A DNA stretch of 64,000 nucleotides. It comes from Isoetes taiwanensis. Lineage: Eukaryota > Streptophyta > Lycopodiopsida > Isoetales > Isoetaceae. Shown here piece after piece: positions 44,823 to 57,839 of the stretch. Within the stretch, counting starts at the first letter, position 1. Each line of letters starts with the position of its first letter. Under the pieces are notes generated by a model. The model made no database searches. It worked only from the letters and a program-made list of their open reading frames with translations, and had not been told where the DNA came from. The stretch covers positions 3,334,801-3,398,800 of the forward strand of contig JAJEKV010000023.1 of the NCBI GenBank assembly GCA_021234155.1, in the 5' to 3' direction. The translations under genes and the position numbers were made by a program.

Positions 44823-46147
44823 ATCTAATTTGAAATAGAAACAAAAACCTGTATTTTGAGCAAAAAATACCAAAATGATAAAAGGTTAATAAGGGACCAA
44901 AGTTGCATTCATATCCTATTCGACATACACCAGAATATACGTTATCATTTAAACCATTAACAAATGGTGTCGATCCTTGATCAGAGCAGCATACCCATCT
45001 GGCAGGGCAGAACATTTCTCACTTGATCATTTATGCGGTATCCTGACAATATGGTCCATTGGGTCTTCCACATATACTTCATTGCCCTAGGCATCATTAT
45101 CATGTTTAAAGCTCTATGAGTTTGTTGTCTTGAACTAAGTTTTTCTAGTTGATGTTGTTCGCATACTTAATCAACTTATTTAAAATGTAACATAAACATA
45201 GTAAAATACGGCCTAGATCTTGCTTGCGCGAATGCTCAGCATATGACAATCCTCAAGTTCGTCCTGCAGATCATAGATGAGCTTGACTTGGAAGCCGAAT
45301 AGGTTCAATGGCCTCTAGACTAGGCGCATGCGACTAATACATCAATTACGCTTTACATCAGGGATTTATTTACTATAAATTGCAATGAATAATACATATA
45401 ATAAGATCATACATCCAAAGCTTGAAATAACAACAGTGCAACCATACCCACAATGACTCTAGCTAGTAAAGCATCAAATGTGAAGGATGAGTACCAGGTA
45501 GTGTCCATATCTATTGGATATGGTGAAGTAGAGAAAGAACAAGAAGGAGGTGTTTTGATAAGGCATTGGATCAAAGGAGAAGAAGCCAAATGAGCAAAAT
45601 CCCAAATGGGACTTTTATAGGCAAAGTTATAGTTTAATCTACAAAAGGGAGTATGCATAGAAAAACATCGTATGGTGTAAAAAGTGTATTATAGTGACTC
45701 AATGGGCTCATAACAAGGCCTGGTACCTCCCAAGATGGATTGATATTGGGTCTCTCTTGATGGCATGGTGACTGTCCTTGATGAGTGGGGAGACATGGGC
45801 ATGTCTCGTAACATAAGTACTCTGTAACATGGGAAGTGTTGCATGGAACACGGGGAGTATTACAAAGATCATTAAAACTCCAATTAAGACATGGCATGTG
45901 CTCGGAATATTAGTCATTGCTTCATTGATATTAGTCATAATAAATTTTAGTTTAAGCATATAGGTCACTAAAGTTATATTGGAAATTGAAGATGCCCTTT
46001 AGGGGGGATTATCTACGAATCTCATGCAAAATTGTCATGTTGAAGTGTTTGTTTTCTATTATTTAGTGCAACTTTCGTCTATAGCTATGCTCAAACTTGC
46101 AATTGTTTTAAATGTATAAGGTGTTTCAACTCTAACTCTTATTGTGA
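44823..46147. other. no supported gene
   Basis: AT-rich sequence. Small open frames near 45407-45968 on the minus strand have no recognised features. Confidence 0.4.
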
Positions 46148-46963
46148 TGTTGCAGCATAATAAACGGTACAAATACGTATATTATGACAAACTCAAAAGG
46201 GTATTTTGGTAGTTTTCCCTATATTATATTACTACATGCAGTATATGTCAAGGTATTGACATGCACAACGTATGATGCTAACATGTTAATATATCAGATA
46301 GGTTGCACTTGGGGATAATTCAATAACATGTATTTATTCCGCATGCAAACATTGAAGCCCACATTGCCATGTGGCAGCTCCATATTAAACCAAATCACTC
46401 AATTTTAGAGCGTAACCCTAAATTCATGGGCAAAAAGGGACATGAACTCTAGGATTGCGCTTTTGGTTTCTAGCAGCCAAGCTTCGTTGGAGGAGCAGTC
46501 AAAATCGAATTAGGCAATCGCTAGGCAGTGGAAAGCATATGAGCAGGCGTCAACAACACTGCTCCAAGATGCTACTCTAGCAATAGTAATTTCGAGCTCA
46601 AATGAGTTGGAAGCCTCTGAGAGCATGGGCGCCAACCAAGGGTCAAGTAGGTGCTAGAGCTAACTAAGTGGCTTAGCAGCTGGAATTGGCGATTTTAAGG
46701 TGAATTAGCATCTAATTTAGCCTTAGCTTCTTCATAGAGCTTATCTGACCCTAAAATTGAAAGGAACCTTAATCATGTATTCTTATGTATAATTAGTGTA
46801 TTTTAGATTAGAACTATTGTTCTATTTTTATGAGGAAGATTGGGCAAGACACTTTTATGTCTTCCACTTGGCACTTGCTATACCCCGTGTCAGCGTTGTC
46901 AGATGCTTCGAAATCTCTTGAACCTATATATGATCGAGGTATCGTATAGATGTGGGAACAACA
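46148..46963 (+). mobile_element. probable 5' LTR of a retrotransposon
   Basis: Inferred from the primer-binding site that follows. The sequence ends GGGAACAACA, and a possible start TGTTGCAGCA lies 816 bases earlier, giving TGTTG/CAACA ends. I did not find a 3' LTR downstream in the window, so the left boundary is uncertain and the element is likely truncated. Confidence 0.45.
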
Positions 46964-46966
46964 TAA

Positions 46967-46978
46967 TGGTATCAGAGC
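46967..46978 (+). promoter_or_regulatory. retrotransposon primer-binding site (initiator-Met tRNA type)
   Basis: TGGTATCAGAGC is the standard plant LTR-retrotransposon primer-binding site, complementary to the 3' end of initiator methionine tRNA. It sits three bases after a CA that would end the LTR. Confidence 0.75.
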
Positions 46979-47599
46979 TTTGATATTGGTAGATCGGATC
47001 GACCACTGACCAAATCTTTGATAGGAGAACTAAGCAAGTATATGCTTAGCAAGGGGATAATAGATTCATCCGTTGCAAAAATTAGAGAAAGTAAAAGCAT
47101 TTACACGAAGAAACTTACTTAGTGCACTTAGCTATAATGCATTAAATTTGCAGCAATTTGAACTGACTATCTTTTGTTAGTATTCTATATATAGGTACTA
47201 TTTAATGCATTTCATGTTGGGGACAGTGGAAACATAAAAAAAACCTTATGAGCTGGTAGAAATGTTTCTTTTCTTGATGTTATCAAGGTGCACCTATCAT
47301 TATGCAGTTTGCAAAAAACTGAATTGAACTGAGTTTTCATTGTTCGTGGAGACTGAAAGGCCTATGGGATCCAATGCATGAAACAGCAAGCCTAGTATTG
47401 ACCAAAATTAAAAAGGGAAAACTACTACAAAATACCCTTATGTTTTGACAAATCTCACCAGGTACCCCTGAGTTTTGATAATTTTTTCAAATGCCTTTGA
47501 TCAATGTATATCCCTCTGTAAATTTTTAAGTTTCACCAAATGCAGTTATTCGTTTTTTATTCAACACGCTTGATTCTTTGCAGGGTTGGTGAATTTTGA
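46979..47599. other. internal retroelement leader or unrelated sequence
   Basis: No gag or pol similarity can be read after the primer-binding site on the plus strand. Confidence 0.35.
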
Positions 47600-48330
47600 A
47601 GTTCTCTTTCAAGTTTCTTCCTTGCAATTCCTTTTTGCACTGCCATTTACTCTGGTCCATGGGATAACTGAATCTTTCTCCATAATAGTGCTTTTATCAA
47701 GACCAATGGCATATACTATTTCTTTGGAATCTTCTTTATCCTTCAGATCATCAGAAATCATTACTGTTTTGCAATCAGTATACCAAAAACGTCTAGATAA
47801 GCATTTGGTGCAATTTGGAGGTAAACCAGTCCATCTCAAATCCAAAACAGCTTTTTGGCCAAAACAATCAGTATAGGGAATATTAAAAGGAATATCTTTG
47901 GATAAATCAAGTTGGGCATAGGCAACGGGTGGTTTATAAGGAGCATAAACAATACAAATATAAGTACTAATAGAGTTAAATAAAGCTTTGAAGGAGTCTT
48001 CATTTCAATAATTTGGGCCAAGACCATAAAGAGAAGTAGAGGCCACACAATAGTTGTTTAAATGAGAGATCAAGAGTTTAGGATTCTATTTAATGAAAGA
48101 AATATGATAATTTTAATTATACCATGGAACCACTATGTAGAAGAAAGTTTGCAGATCTCTGATTTCCACATTCAATCATGATAGAGGGGTAATTTAGCCA
48201 ATAAACAAAGATTAATAGAAAGGCCTTTTGTATGGATAGAAGATGGGACCATAAATTAGCAATAGTGACTCTAGTTTTGTCAATTTTTAAACCAACACCC
48301 GAGTTTGAGAGGCATTTCATTTTTTTCAAA
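47600..48330 (-). pseudogene. retroelement ORF1 remnant (DUF4283/zinc-knuckle type)
   Basis: Minus-strand readings end in DLRWTGLPPNCTKCLSRRFW and TDCK, resembling the zinc knuckle after a DUF4283 domain in plant LINE ORF1 or gag-like proteins (there usually WxxLPxxCxxCxxxGHxxxxC). The knuckle His is replaced by Phe. Upstream pieces IQKAFLLIFVYWLNYPS and the PPVAYAQLDLSKDIP-like reading are consistent, but frames shift repeatedly. Its orientation is opposite to the LTR upstream, so it belongs to another element. Confidence 0.4.
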
Positions 48331-50370
48331 GACTATAGGAGGTTTAAGCAAATAACATGAACAAATGGCAAGTTTGGGTCCCATTTGTGGCCGTTCTTGT
48401 TGAAGGATGTCGTCCCAAGCAGCATCAGAACTTATCAGGGAATGCCATATGGCTCGGGGATTCCAGTATCAGGATCAATTGTAGGAGTAAAGCCATGCAG
48501 ACTGGGATCTTTAGAGTAATTATCCCAGATAGGCGTGTGATCAAATAAAGGATCCATCAGATTTTTTAGCATCATTAAAGGCGTTTACTATTGATATTCA
48601 CAATTCTTCAAAGGAAGGCATGGGCCCGTCTTTTGCTCCATCGACTTTTTCTCTCAAAATCTACATCAAATTGCTCTCAACGAGTTGTAACGATTCTCTT
48701 GTGGCCAGACAAAATGAATGAAAGTGTCTCAATTGCTTACTTCTTGAAGGGCAATTTAATTATTTCATTAAATCTTAAGGGTGTATCATAAATTTTGAAA
48801 CATTTAAAATTTGAAAAAATGACATGTTATGGGTCCAAGGGCATTTTGGAAGTTAACAAGAAACATAAGGGCATTTAGGGAACTAACATAAATCTTCAAT
48901 GCATTTGAACAATTTCAAAATATATAAAATAATTTGTATATTGACTAAGCACATTTCAAGGAAATTATCACAAGTCAAGGGTTTGTGGTGAAACTCTTCA
49001 AAACATAACGGTATTTTATAGTTTTTCCCAATTGAATTGTTCTTTGCAATGCAAGTAGCCAGAGGCAATTATTGGTGATCACATTAGTAGCCAACTAGTG
49101 GGGTAGAGACCATTATTTTTTGTCTAGTACATTTTGTGCATACTTTAAAATGTTCTTTGCAATAAACTTCCAACGTTTGAGTTTGGTATTGCGGGAGGGC
49201 CTTCTGGCAATGGTCAGGACTAAGATTCTTGGTGCGTATTGTATGTCAAACCGTATAATTTGGCATGTTTGAGCAGCTTATTTGCATTTAGTGGTCTAGT
49301 TTCTAATTTTGATGTGTTTGCAAGTTTATTGTTGCCATGGTTGGCTATTTTTCATGCTAAATTGTAGGGCATGGATAGCGTTTCAGGCCACTTCCTTTTT
49401 CGAGCCTGGGTTCTCTAATTTTGCAGGTGCGGCGGAGCAGAGCAGGCCCAGGCATCGTTGAAGCCAAGAAACGACCTGAGATGCTCAGAGGGACGATTGA
49501 ATGGAAACGGCGTCTACCAGGTAGGATGCATGGCGAATCGAAAGGGCTGTGTGCAGTTGTTCAGGACAGTCTTGAACAGCTGTAGATAATTCGACTTAGA
49601 TTTCCGCCAAGCAAGTTCAAGCAGAAAAAGTATGGAGATGGGATTAGGGGAGGAATTTGTGTGCCGGGCTTTGGCAGTGGCGGCGGAGTTTTGTTGTCGT
49701 ATTGTTGTTCGGTTTTTTCTTTAGGTTGTTGAGAAGCTCCTGGTAGTAGCCGCACGGCCCGGAGGTTGGATTCCTCAGAGCTTTGTTAGGAGATTCCAAA
49801 TGCACTTCCATTCATTTCTGCGCTGCTACAGGTTATTGTTGTGGAAGCTGTAGTTGCAGACCAGCCAGCTTTTTGTGGTTCATTAATTTGTGCATGGTAA
49901 ATGGTCATGTGCAAATGAAAGGTTTTGTGTAATGAATGAACAGTCGATTTCCAGGGATCCCTGGCCGAATTTCAGATGCCTCAGTTCTGGTTAATTGTAA
50001 GTTGGGCTTGATCTTCTGAAATCGGGATGTTAGGAACCAATTCCGGCAGCTAATCCGGCGGCTCCTCTGATTCATGGTTTCCTTGACCAAATCGGCCATC
50101 TTGTTTGAATTTCGGTCTGATTCCCTGGATCCATACCTCGTTTTCTTGCTTGGATCTCTGCTCTGTTCTGATGTTTTCATTTTTAATGGTCATGTGGAAA
50201 GGTTTTGAATGTAATGAAACATAAAATTAAATGTTCATATATTTCAAAGTGACCTTAGAAAGTGGTAGAGGATTTTTTTTGTGGAGAAAATATTGGCCGT
50301 TGATTTAGCATGATGCCTGGCATATGCTGGAGCTAAATATGGTATTGAGTCTTTACCAAGGACAGGCCAA
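48331..50370. other. no supported gene
   Basis: Mixed AT-rich sequence. 49380-49900 is more GC-rich and could be the 5' end of a minus- or plus-strand gene, but no domain is readable. Confidence 0.4.
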
Positions 50371-50438
50371 GCAAGGATAGAAGGATGTGAGTTCATGAGT
50401 AGAGAGCAAGGATAGAAGGATGTGAGTTCATGAGTAGA
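50371..50438 (+). repeat. 35-bp perfect tandem duplication
   Basis: GCAAGGATAGAAGGATGTGA followed by GTTCATGAGTAGAGA, twice. The identity of the copies points to a recent event. Confidence 0.9.
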
Positions 50439-51326
50439 TTCTAGCTTTGTTCGTACATGTTCCTCCGCCTTAAATATAGAGGTCGTCCACAAATATTTCA
50501 GTAATAGAATAGGAATAAAATATAAATCGATATACATTTTATAGCATAACAAAGAATTTCTTCTAGCAAGAAAGAAGCTGACAAGGCTAGAACATTGGCA
50601 GCCATAGAAAAAAACATTACAATAAAAATACTTAAAATAGAAAACAGTAAGCATAAACCGCCATATATATCATAACACCATGAAACAAAAGACTCTCTAT
50701 TAGCAAATTTCTTTTTGCTAGAAAACTTAAAAGGTAAAAGTTCGTTATGCTATATATGCAACACTAAGAAATAAAACCATGGCATCAACATTTGGCTGAT
50801 TGCAAAACGCAGGAGCTCATAGCCTCATAGTACAACAGTACAAATACTCTTTATGATATAAAACTGGTAAATAAGTAGACATAATGCCATCAGACAAAAG
50901 TTACTTTGGCCAGAAGCAGATTCTGGATAAAATTCTTCATAGCCCACCACGTCAAAAGAGCTTCAGCCATTCACCACAAAACAACACATTGACCTCTCAA
51001 ACAAAAATTACATATAAACTTCATCATATGCCTCATTGATATCATGCTGGGCTGATGCACAATGTAATCAAACATTCATTTTTGCCTTATGAACACTCCA
51101 GTCTATCCACCTACGGCGCAGCAGTTAAATTCTGGTCTTGTGCCATTCAGTCATATACTACCAATAGATCATTACTAACGCTTCAAACACTTAAAACAGA
51201 GGTTAAAGTCAATCCTTGGACAAAAAACCATACTGATTAAAACAGTGGTAAAGTCAATCCTAAATTCTAGATTGATACTGATTTGATGAAGGCATGGGGA
51301 CTAATCTGAAATGTGCAATACCATGG
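50439..51326. other. 3' flank of the DYW gene
   Basis: No coding similarity; probably 3' untranslated and intergenic sequence. Confidence 0.4.
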
Positions 51327-52154
51327 TCACCAGTAATCATTGCAGGAGCAGGACCCGTCATGGAAGTGATGAAATCGATTAGCATCTCTCATGATAATAT
51401 CGCCCATAGAGCTTAGAAATATACTTTGAAACCAGGTGACAATCAGGGCATACACGAAGGTTCTTAATGACACGAAGTGTGGTACCATCTGGAGTGTTCA
51501 AATGCCCAAATGCCATAGCAAGTTTCTCGCTATGTCGCCACAAAAGATGCACCTTTTGCTCATCCTCAACATCATGAAGAACAAGTTTCAAATCTGCCTC
51601 ATATCCCCCTCCTCAAACTCTTCTCTCATTCTTCTCAATTCAGCATAAATCTCAGTTGTTTGTTTATGTGATCTATCCCCCTGCTCTGAACTCATGCATT
51701 TTTCCATTAACCTCAATACAGCTTTTACCAGGTTCCTTCTTTACACCACGGTCCTTCATCAATTTCTAATCTTAGCAACATCATCCCATCTACCAGCTGC
51801 TGCATATATGTTAGAAAAGAGCAACGTAAGCCCTACCATGTTGAGGATCCAAGGCTAAGGCCTCCTCTGCTGCACGCTGGCCTCTATCAACATCACTGTT
51901 ACTGGCAGCACGAGAAAAGATAGCTATGGGATGTGATTTTAAAATGGGACTAGTAACACTAGAAATTTTAAACTGACCACTTCTATAGGAGCTTTGAGTT
52001 GTGCAGCATGAATTGGTGCAGCATCCGCCATGGCTGGAAACCTGATTGAAGACTTGATCTTGGGGGCCTTCGGAGGCGCTCAAACTTGAAAAGGATGCAA
52101 AGGCTCGGCTCCAAGTGGCAAGGAGGAGGAGGTAATGCGACGGAGAGCTGCCAT
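51327..52154 (-). pseudogene. PPR-DYW protein: N-terminus joined to E and DYW domains, PPR repeats missing
   Basis: PPR-DYW proteins edit C to U in organellar RNA; DYW is the deaminase. The minus strand has a start MAALRRITSSSLPLGAEPL, an Ala/Ser-rich transit-like stretch, then directly the E/E+ region: DVDRGQRAAEEALALDPQHG, DRGVKKEPGKSCIEVNGKMH, then YEADLKLVLHDVEDEQK. The DYW core follows: HSEKLAMAFG (catalytic HxE), [20 protein letters not shown] (the zinc-binding CxxCH), and the end [20 protein letters not shown] with stop at 51327. All DYW catalytic residues are visible. Frames shift by single bases near 51395 and several times in 51600-51800, and a TGA follows PFQV. The tandem PPR array that should lie between is absent, so it cannot bind a specific RNA in the usual way. 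Confidence 0.8.
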
Positions 52155-52469
52155 GGCCTGGATGCTCTGTGGAGAAGAAATGCACATACAAGGTTTAACC
52201 CTAAACCCTATCAAAGACAGGCGGTGTTTTTCTGCCTTCTAAAAAAAAATAGGCTATACAACCTACTTATTTTACAAGAAAGTTATTGCGTGAACATTAT
52301 TTGTGTCAATTTGGATCTCAAACCATGATGCTTTGCCTTCATATTGAAAAAAATAGTGTTATTTCAAGTCTTTCAAAATGAGGTTCAAATTCCAGACACT
52401 TTACAAGCAAAAAGAGTTAGACGTTTGTTTTTAGAAGTAAACATTTAAATCAATCCTCGTCAACTAAGG
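52155..52469. other. 5' flank of the DYW gene
   Basis: Short upstream region. No promoter element can be asserted. Confidence 0.3.
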
Positions 52470-52665
52470 AACAAGGTCTTTGCGCCGCGGAGGGTTGCCC
52501 TGGGTGGCAGAGTGTGTTTTTCTTGTTTCTTGTTGTCCTTCATTCATAGTTCTTGTTGGGTCATTTTGATGTGTGGGGGCTTATTAATAGTTTGAACATG
52601 GGGTTTTGCTTTTGTGTTGTTTCGTTTTCTTTTGTTTTATGAAGTGTACATGGACCAAGGCTATT
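52470..52665 (+). repeat. dispersed repeat family R3, copy 1
   Basis: AACAAGGTCTTTGCGCCGCGG, TGTTTCTTGTTGTC, GTTCTTGTTGGGTCATTTT, GGGGCTTATTAAT.GTTTGA and GTACATGGACCAAG recur in order at 56537-56705. Confidence 0.8.
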
Positions 52666-54036
52666 TCTAGCATGGTGCTTATGACTTGAGATCCCTGACA
52701 TGAGATGTTTATTATTCCTTTTGCCCATGCTTTACATACCTTGTAGCAAGAGGCGTCATCATTGCATGTTTTGCATCAATACATTCTATGCCTTTTGCTG
52801 TGTGCATATAGACAAAAGCCATGCGCATACTTTTATGGATCATCCATGGACTCTCATTCTGTCTCGTCTCGTCTAGAAATATGGTTCCTAAGATGTAGTG
52901 AACGAAGGCGTTTAGGCGATATAGTTGTTACATTTGCATCATTTTCTAAATTTCCTACGGTTTTTTTAAGAACCCATGTATTTTTAAGCCCTGCACGTAT
53001 GCTTACATCAGAGCCTCAAGTTCATCACTTGAACAATACGCTAAAACTTTTTGTATACACAACATGTTGTAGCACCTCGCCTTCAACTTGTATTTATTCA
53101 TTCTCCCAAATATTACCATTTTTTATTTGTTGTTTTAATTATCTTAGGCTGATGACGCATAAAGGCATTACACTTAGGCACGCGAATTTCTCTTTCAAAG
53201 TCATTGCCTTACTGAGTTGTAGGCCCCTTATGTATCTTTTTTCGTATGTACAATGCCAAATTCGATAACATTTGATATTAATTCGAAAATTCCCTACACA
53301 TTCAACCATTATTTTACATATCACACCAGGTTATATAGAATGTTATGTACACATGTTATTCAAAAATTTGCTCAAATGAATCAAGAATGAACCTACAACG
53401 AACGAACTACAACGAACTTGATGTAAAGGTAAAGGTTGTTGATTTTTTATTGCAAAGCATAAGGCAGTTTGCACTTTATTAGCCTCTACATTATAAAACC
53501 TTATACATTTTCCACAAGTAAAGAATCTTCGAGTCGGTAGTCTCAATTGAACTACTTTGAACAAAGCGCAAATTTTTGAAATTTGGTTCTACAAAGCGAT
53601 TTAGGAAAATTAGGAAATAACTCAAGAAGATGCTTTCATAATTTGAGGTCTTCAAATAACCTGTAACTATACTTTGGCAACCCGTGCCTACATGACATAG
53701 TAAGCATATCACAAAAACACTAATATCACAAAAACACTAGTATGTGTAAGAACTTGTTGTTGAAATCCATGATCTCTTCCATATTTACGATACAAACAAA
53801 ACAATTCTGACACAACAAGCCCGTATGGAGGTTTCAGCCCACATTCTTAAATGGTTCAAAATATAACGGAAGAATTCCATAATGGCCTCTGCCCTACTAC
53901 TTAGGACTTGAAGGATTTTGGCTTAGTAATAACACTCTTCAAAAGCGCACGCTTGCATACAATATGCAATCCGGCTCAAAAATATGGCGGGGAAGAATTC
54001 CAAATGGCCTCTCTTTTGGGGGACTTGGAGACATGA
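52666..54036. other. no supported gene
   Basis: A 168-codon open frame on the plus strand (52762-53268) is Cys/Ser/Phe-rich without any domain and was not accepted. The rest has no features. Confidence 0.4.
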
Positions 54037-54324
54037 TCATGGAGGAAAGCCCATAGCCCCCAATGAATGACAACAAGGCCATAACATGCGAATTTGCTTC
54101 GTCCGGGGAACAACATCACAAAAACTATTGTGGACATATTTGAAATTTATAGAAGGGTCAAAAATTGGAATGGGGCCTATTAGACTATTATCATCATCCC
54201 TGCAAATTCTTTCACAAACTTGACAAGCCGGGGGAATAGTACCGATTAATTGATTGTTCTTCACTTCAAATTTTCTAGAGTAACAACATTGTGTAAACCG
54301 GCGAGGGCCTGCCTTGTTATTCAT
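54037..54324 (-). pseudogene. LRR receptor ectodomain fragment, last repeats
   Basis: Reads FEVKNNQLIGTIPPACQV, then NSLIGPIPIFDPSINFKYVH and NSFC, a terminal LRR followed by the Cys-containing cap of receptor kinases. Only about 60 codons are convincing. The kinase fragment at 57840-58425 lies upstream on the same strand, the wrong order for one gene, so they are separate pieces. Confidence 0.6.
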
Positions 54325-56235
54325 TCACTTGGAGCACTTGGCGTGTGTGGCGATGTCATGCTTCCCACCGCATCTATCGGAACGCGTAAGCGCGAGGGCT
54401 TTTCCTTTTTTTAACTTTTGGATGCTCACAAAAAAAGAAACAATTATAGCGCTTATCTGGCGTCGTCCGTCAATGTCGGGCTATCAATTTTAGGCAAAAT
54501 CATATGCATATATTCTGGACTCAAGATAGTCTATATGTTACAAGCTCAAGGAGTTTTCTTTATAATTTGTATTCCACTTGATGGGAGCCTTTAAGCTTCT
54601 AAAGCAACCAACTAACACACAGTCTTATTATTTTCCGGATACGCCTTTTTATGAAGAATTTTAATCTTACGTTTCTTACTAGTTATCGCAATTGCCAAAT
54701 CATTTGGAAATAGTGTACCCCAAAACACTAAGTGGGCCAAGGTTGAAATGAAGGGCAATGGTTATGTTGTTGATGCGAGAGAGTACAAAAGCCATTGCTT
54801 TTGTGAGAGGATGTTGTACTTGATGTGCACATCGAAAAAGCCTACAAAAATTCTTTGCCATTGGAAATATAATCATAGTTGGTGAGCATCTTGTAAAATA
54901 TGCCGCGGGCATCAAAGATACTTTTAGGATCTTGCTAGCGGTACAAATGAACCTAATTGCTTATGAAATCCGAGGCGGCATCCAGAAAAACATAGATGTA
55001 ACGAGAGAAGCATGTGGAAAACATGCACTTCTTGAACCTTTCTTGAGCCTAGGCGACCTTAAATTGACTTTTTGTTATTACGTGACCCGCGAGTCAATCT
55101 TCAATTGAATGTCGCTGGCGACCAAAAGGCAATCAAGATCGATCATAGAATCCTTAAGAAATTATTGACTTTATTCATGCCAATGGTCCAAATGACAAAC
55201 AAGGCCAAAGCGACAATCTCACACCATAGTTTATTAACAAAGTCTATTGCAGCCGCGATGGTGTAAAGTTAATTGTCGCGGCCCAGGTGATGGAATCTAC
55301 TAGCGGATTATCATTTTACATGACTTGGCATTCTTCAACTCTGAGCTACTAACAAGGCCTCATTATATAGGCCCGGCATTCTTCTTTATGGTCTTGAATT
55401 TATCATCTCTAGAAAATTCCATGCAAGACAAGTTTCGACATGTAAAGGCAAGTTTAAGGCGGCAAACTTGATCTGCGGTAGTCATTGATCCGCGGCACCC
55501 GAACTAAACGAACTTTTTTGAGGATCTCAGGTATAATGGTTTGCCATTTTAATTTTGTGAACTAAAATATCACATTTATATCTTCCCAACCAATCATGAA
55601 AATCAATATGGCTCCTTCTTTCCCATTTTTTTGCATATGTGAAGCAATGTAGCCTCTATCGAGGTTGAATCCAAGACTCTATCGAGGATTCCAACAACTT
55701 AATGATTCTGCGTTCTTGAACTAAACTTGATATATCCTTGGTATGAGTATCCTGTAAAATATCCTTGAACTAAATTTGCTATAATCTTGGTTGATGCAGC
55801 ATCTTGTAAAATATGCCAGGGCATTATAAGGAACTTTCTATTATGCTGATCTGCAGAATCTTGCGAATAAGAAACAATTTGATTAGGCGATTGGTGCAGC
55901 GTAAACTACTTGTTATTCTCGAGCAATTTGATTGTGGTCATGAACCCTTGATGGAAATTAATCCATCGAATGCTATAGGAGACTTGCATTAGTGGAAATT
56001 CTTGAACCCACTCCTCATGCGGACAAGATGCTACACCAAGTTAAGGGCTTTGCTTTATTCTAGTTATTTAGTACACTCTGCGGATCAATGTACATATTGG
56101 AGGTCATTCATGAAATTAGTAAGGGGACGGATGTATGGCCTTATTAACAAGTACTACATCGTGTAGAACAACTTTGTGGAGTTGGGTCCACTCTTCTTAA
56201 AGTGAGTATCATCATGTGGAATTACTTTTGCATTG
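54325..56235. other. no supported gene
   Basis: Short open frames on both strands; no domain or repeat recognised. Confidence 0.4.
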
Positions 56236-56450
56236 TCTAGGTGCCCCATATGGTGGGAAGAATGGGGGCGTGAGCTACGGGTTCGAACCCGGTGGGTGGG
56301 TTAGACCTCGAAGGGGAAGGGAAAAGGAAGGAGTTTAGGAACCTAGGGAAAGGTTCTTGGGGACATACTCTGGTGGCTCTAGTAACCTTTGCTATCTATC
56401 ATACATATTATGTTTGGAATTTGGTATATGATCTTGTGTTAATATGTTTT
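56236..56450 (+). mobile_element. candidate tRNA-derived SINE
   Basis: GGGTTCGAACCCGG is an excellent RNA polymerase III B box. About 30 bases upstream GTGCCCCATATGGTGGG resembles a degenerate A box. A tRNA fold cannot be closed, so this is not a tRNA gene. The 3' boundary is a guess; no tail or target duplication was identified. Confidence 0.45.
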
Positions 56451-56536
56451 CTAAAAATTCATGTAGTGTACACAACATATGTATGATACACGGGTACTGT
56501 ACACGTGTATACAACCCCCGCATAAGGTCTACAATA

Positions 56537-56705
56537 AACAAGGTCTTTGCTGCGGAGGATTGCCCTCGATTGGCACGAGAATGTGTTTTCATGTTTCTTG
56601 TTGTCGTTTAGTTTTCATGGTTCTTGTTGGGTCATTTTATGTGTGGGGCTTATTAATGGTTTGAGCGTGGGGTTTGTTTTGTTTATGAATTGTACATGGA
56701 CCAAG
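56537..56705 (+). repeat. dispersed repeat family R3, copy 2
   Basis: Relative of 52470-52665, starting ACAAGGTCTTTGCTGCGG and ending GTACATGGACCAAGAAGAGG. Confidence 0.8.
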
Positions 56706-57839
56706 AAGAGGCTTGCAAAGCTCGATTACTTAGACCAATTAGGATTGGCGTGATTATGATCTTTGTCTAAAACATATTAGCCATTTATGAAGAATGCTTT
56801 TTGTAGTTATATTAGTAATGGAAAGTACATGGCCGGTATGAATACATGCTTTCATTTTCTTAGTGAATGCATTCAAATATTAAGAATAGAGTACCCAATG
56901 GTACAAAAGGACCAATTAAATGCTTTGGTAATATAACAATCCCATTTTCGAATATCGTGTTTAAATTGCCTTGATGATGTAGTAATCCCAATATGCGTTT
57001 AACTTGGTTGGTGTCGATTAATTTTGGTTCGGCATAGTGGTGAACCATTCTTAATCGAGTCCTCATATTTTCTTGCATCTTTAGATGAATGAATCACCGA
57101 GGGAGCTTCGTATGAGAGTTGGTTTAACGCTCTAACCATGGCGAATATTTTTGAGATGTTAATAAGCAAGGCGTACTTCTATTCATTGACAATATCTTTT
57201 CGTTAGGATCTGAAGTTTACGCTTTATTAGGTAGAATGCCTTCTGGCGTGGGCTAACAACCAACTCTCGGCCACGAAATGGGTTATATTAATTGATTTAC
57301 ACTTGGAACAAAGCGCATTTTGGCTTCCATTCTTCTTTCCATGTTCTATTTATTCTTTCACAATCTAATGATAAGCAATGGCCGAATGGGGAGATTTCAA
57401 AGCTAGATAATACAAATCTCTACCACATGTCTTTTTTTTAAAAAGAATATTACTATTTGTGGGTCAATCACGAAGATTCAGCCAGGTCCACTTTGAGTCC
57501 ATTAGAAGATATATTGCAACTTTGATTATGTTTAAAAGGAAGGCATCTGCGGGGTTAGTGGAGACTTCCTCTTTGTCTATTTGAAGCACTAGAAGCTTTA
57601 GCATGAAAGAAGACCAAGCAAACACGAAATACTTCAAAAATATAGATGCATCCGGTATATGGAAGAAAAATTAAGCAGAGCGATGCATTAAAAAGCGGGA
57701 CTCTGAATTACATCAAGGAGAGCTGCTCTCTCCATCCACGAGCGAGAGTCTGCATAGCTCAATAGGTATCAATATTTAATTTTACAAACCCCAAGGCGAG
57801 TCTTCCCGGTTGTTTTGCGGATCAGATGACCTCTCAGAT
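56706..57839. other. no supported gene
   Basis: AT-rich sequence downstream of the kinase pseudogene, with no recognised similarity. Confidence 0.4.

Noticed and set aside
52762-53268. 168-codon plus-strand open frame
   Set aside because: No domain, no splice support, and composition typical of AT-rich noncoding DNA.
56260-56330. tRNA gene
   Set aside because: The B box is perfect but no acceptor stem or anticodon arm can be formed.
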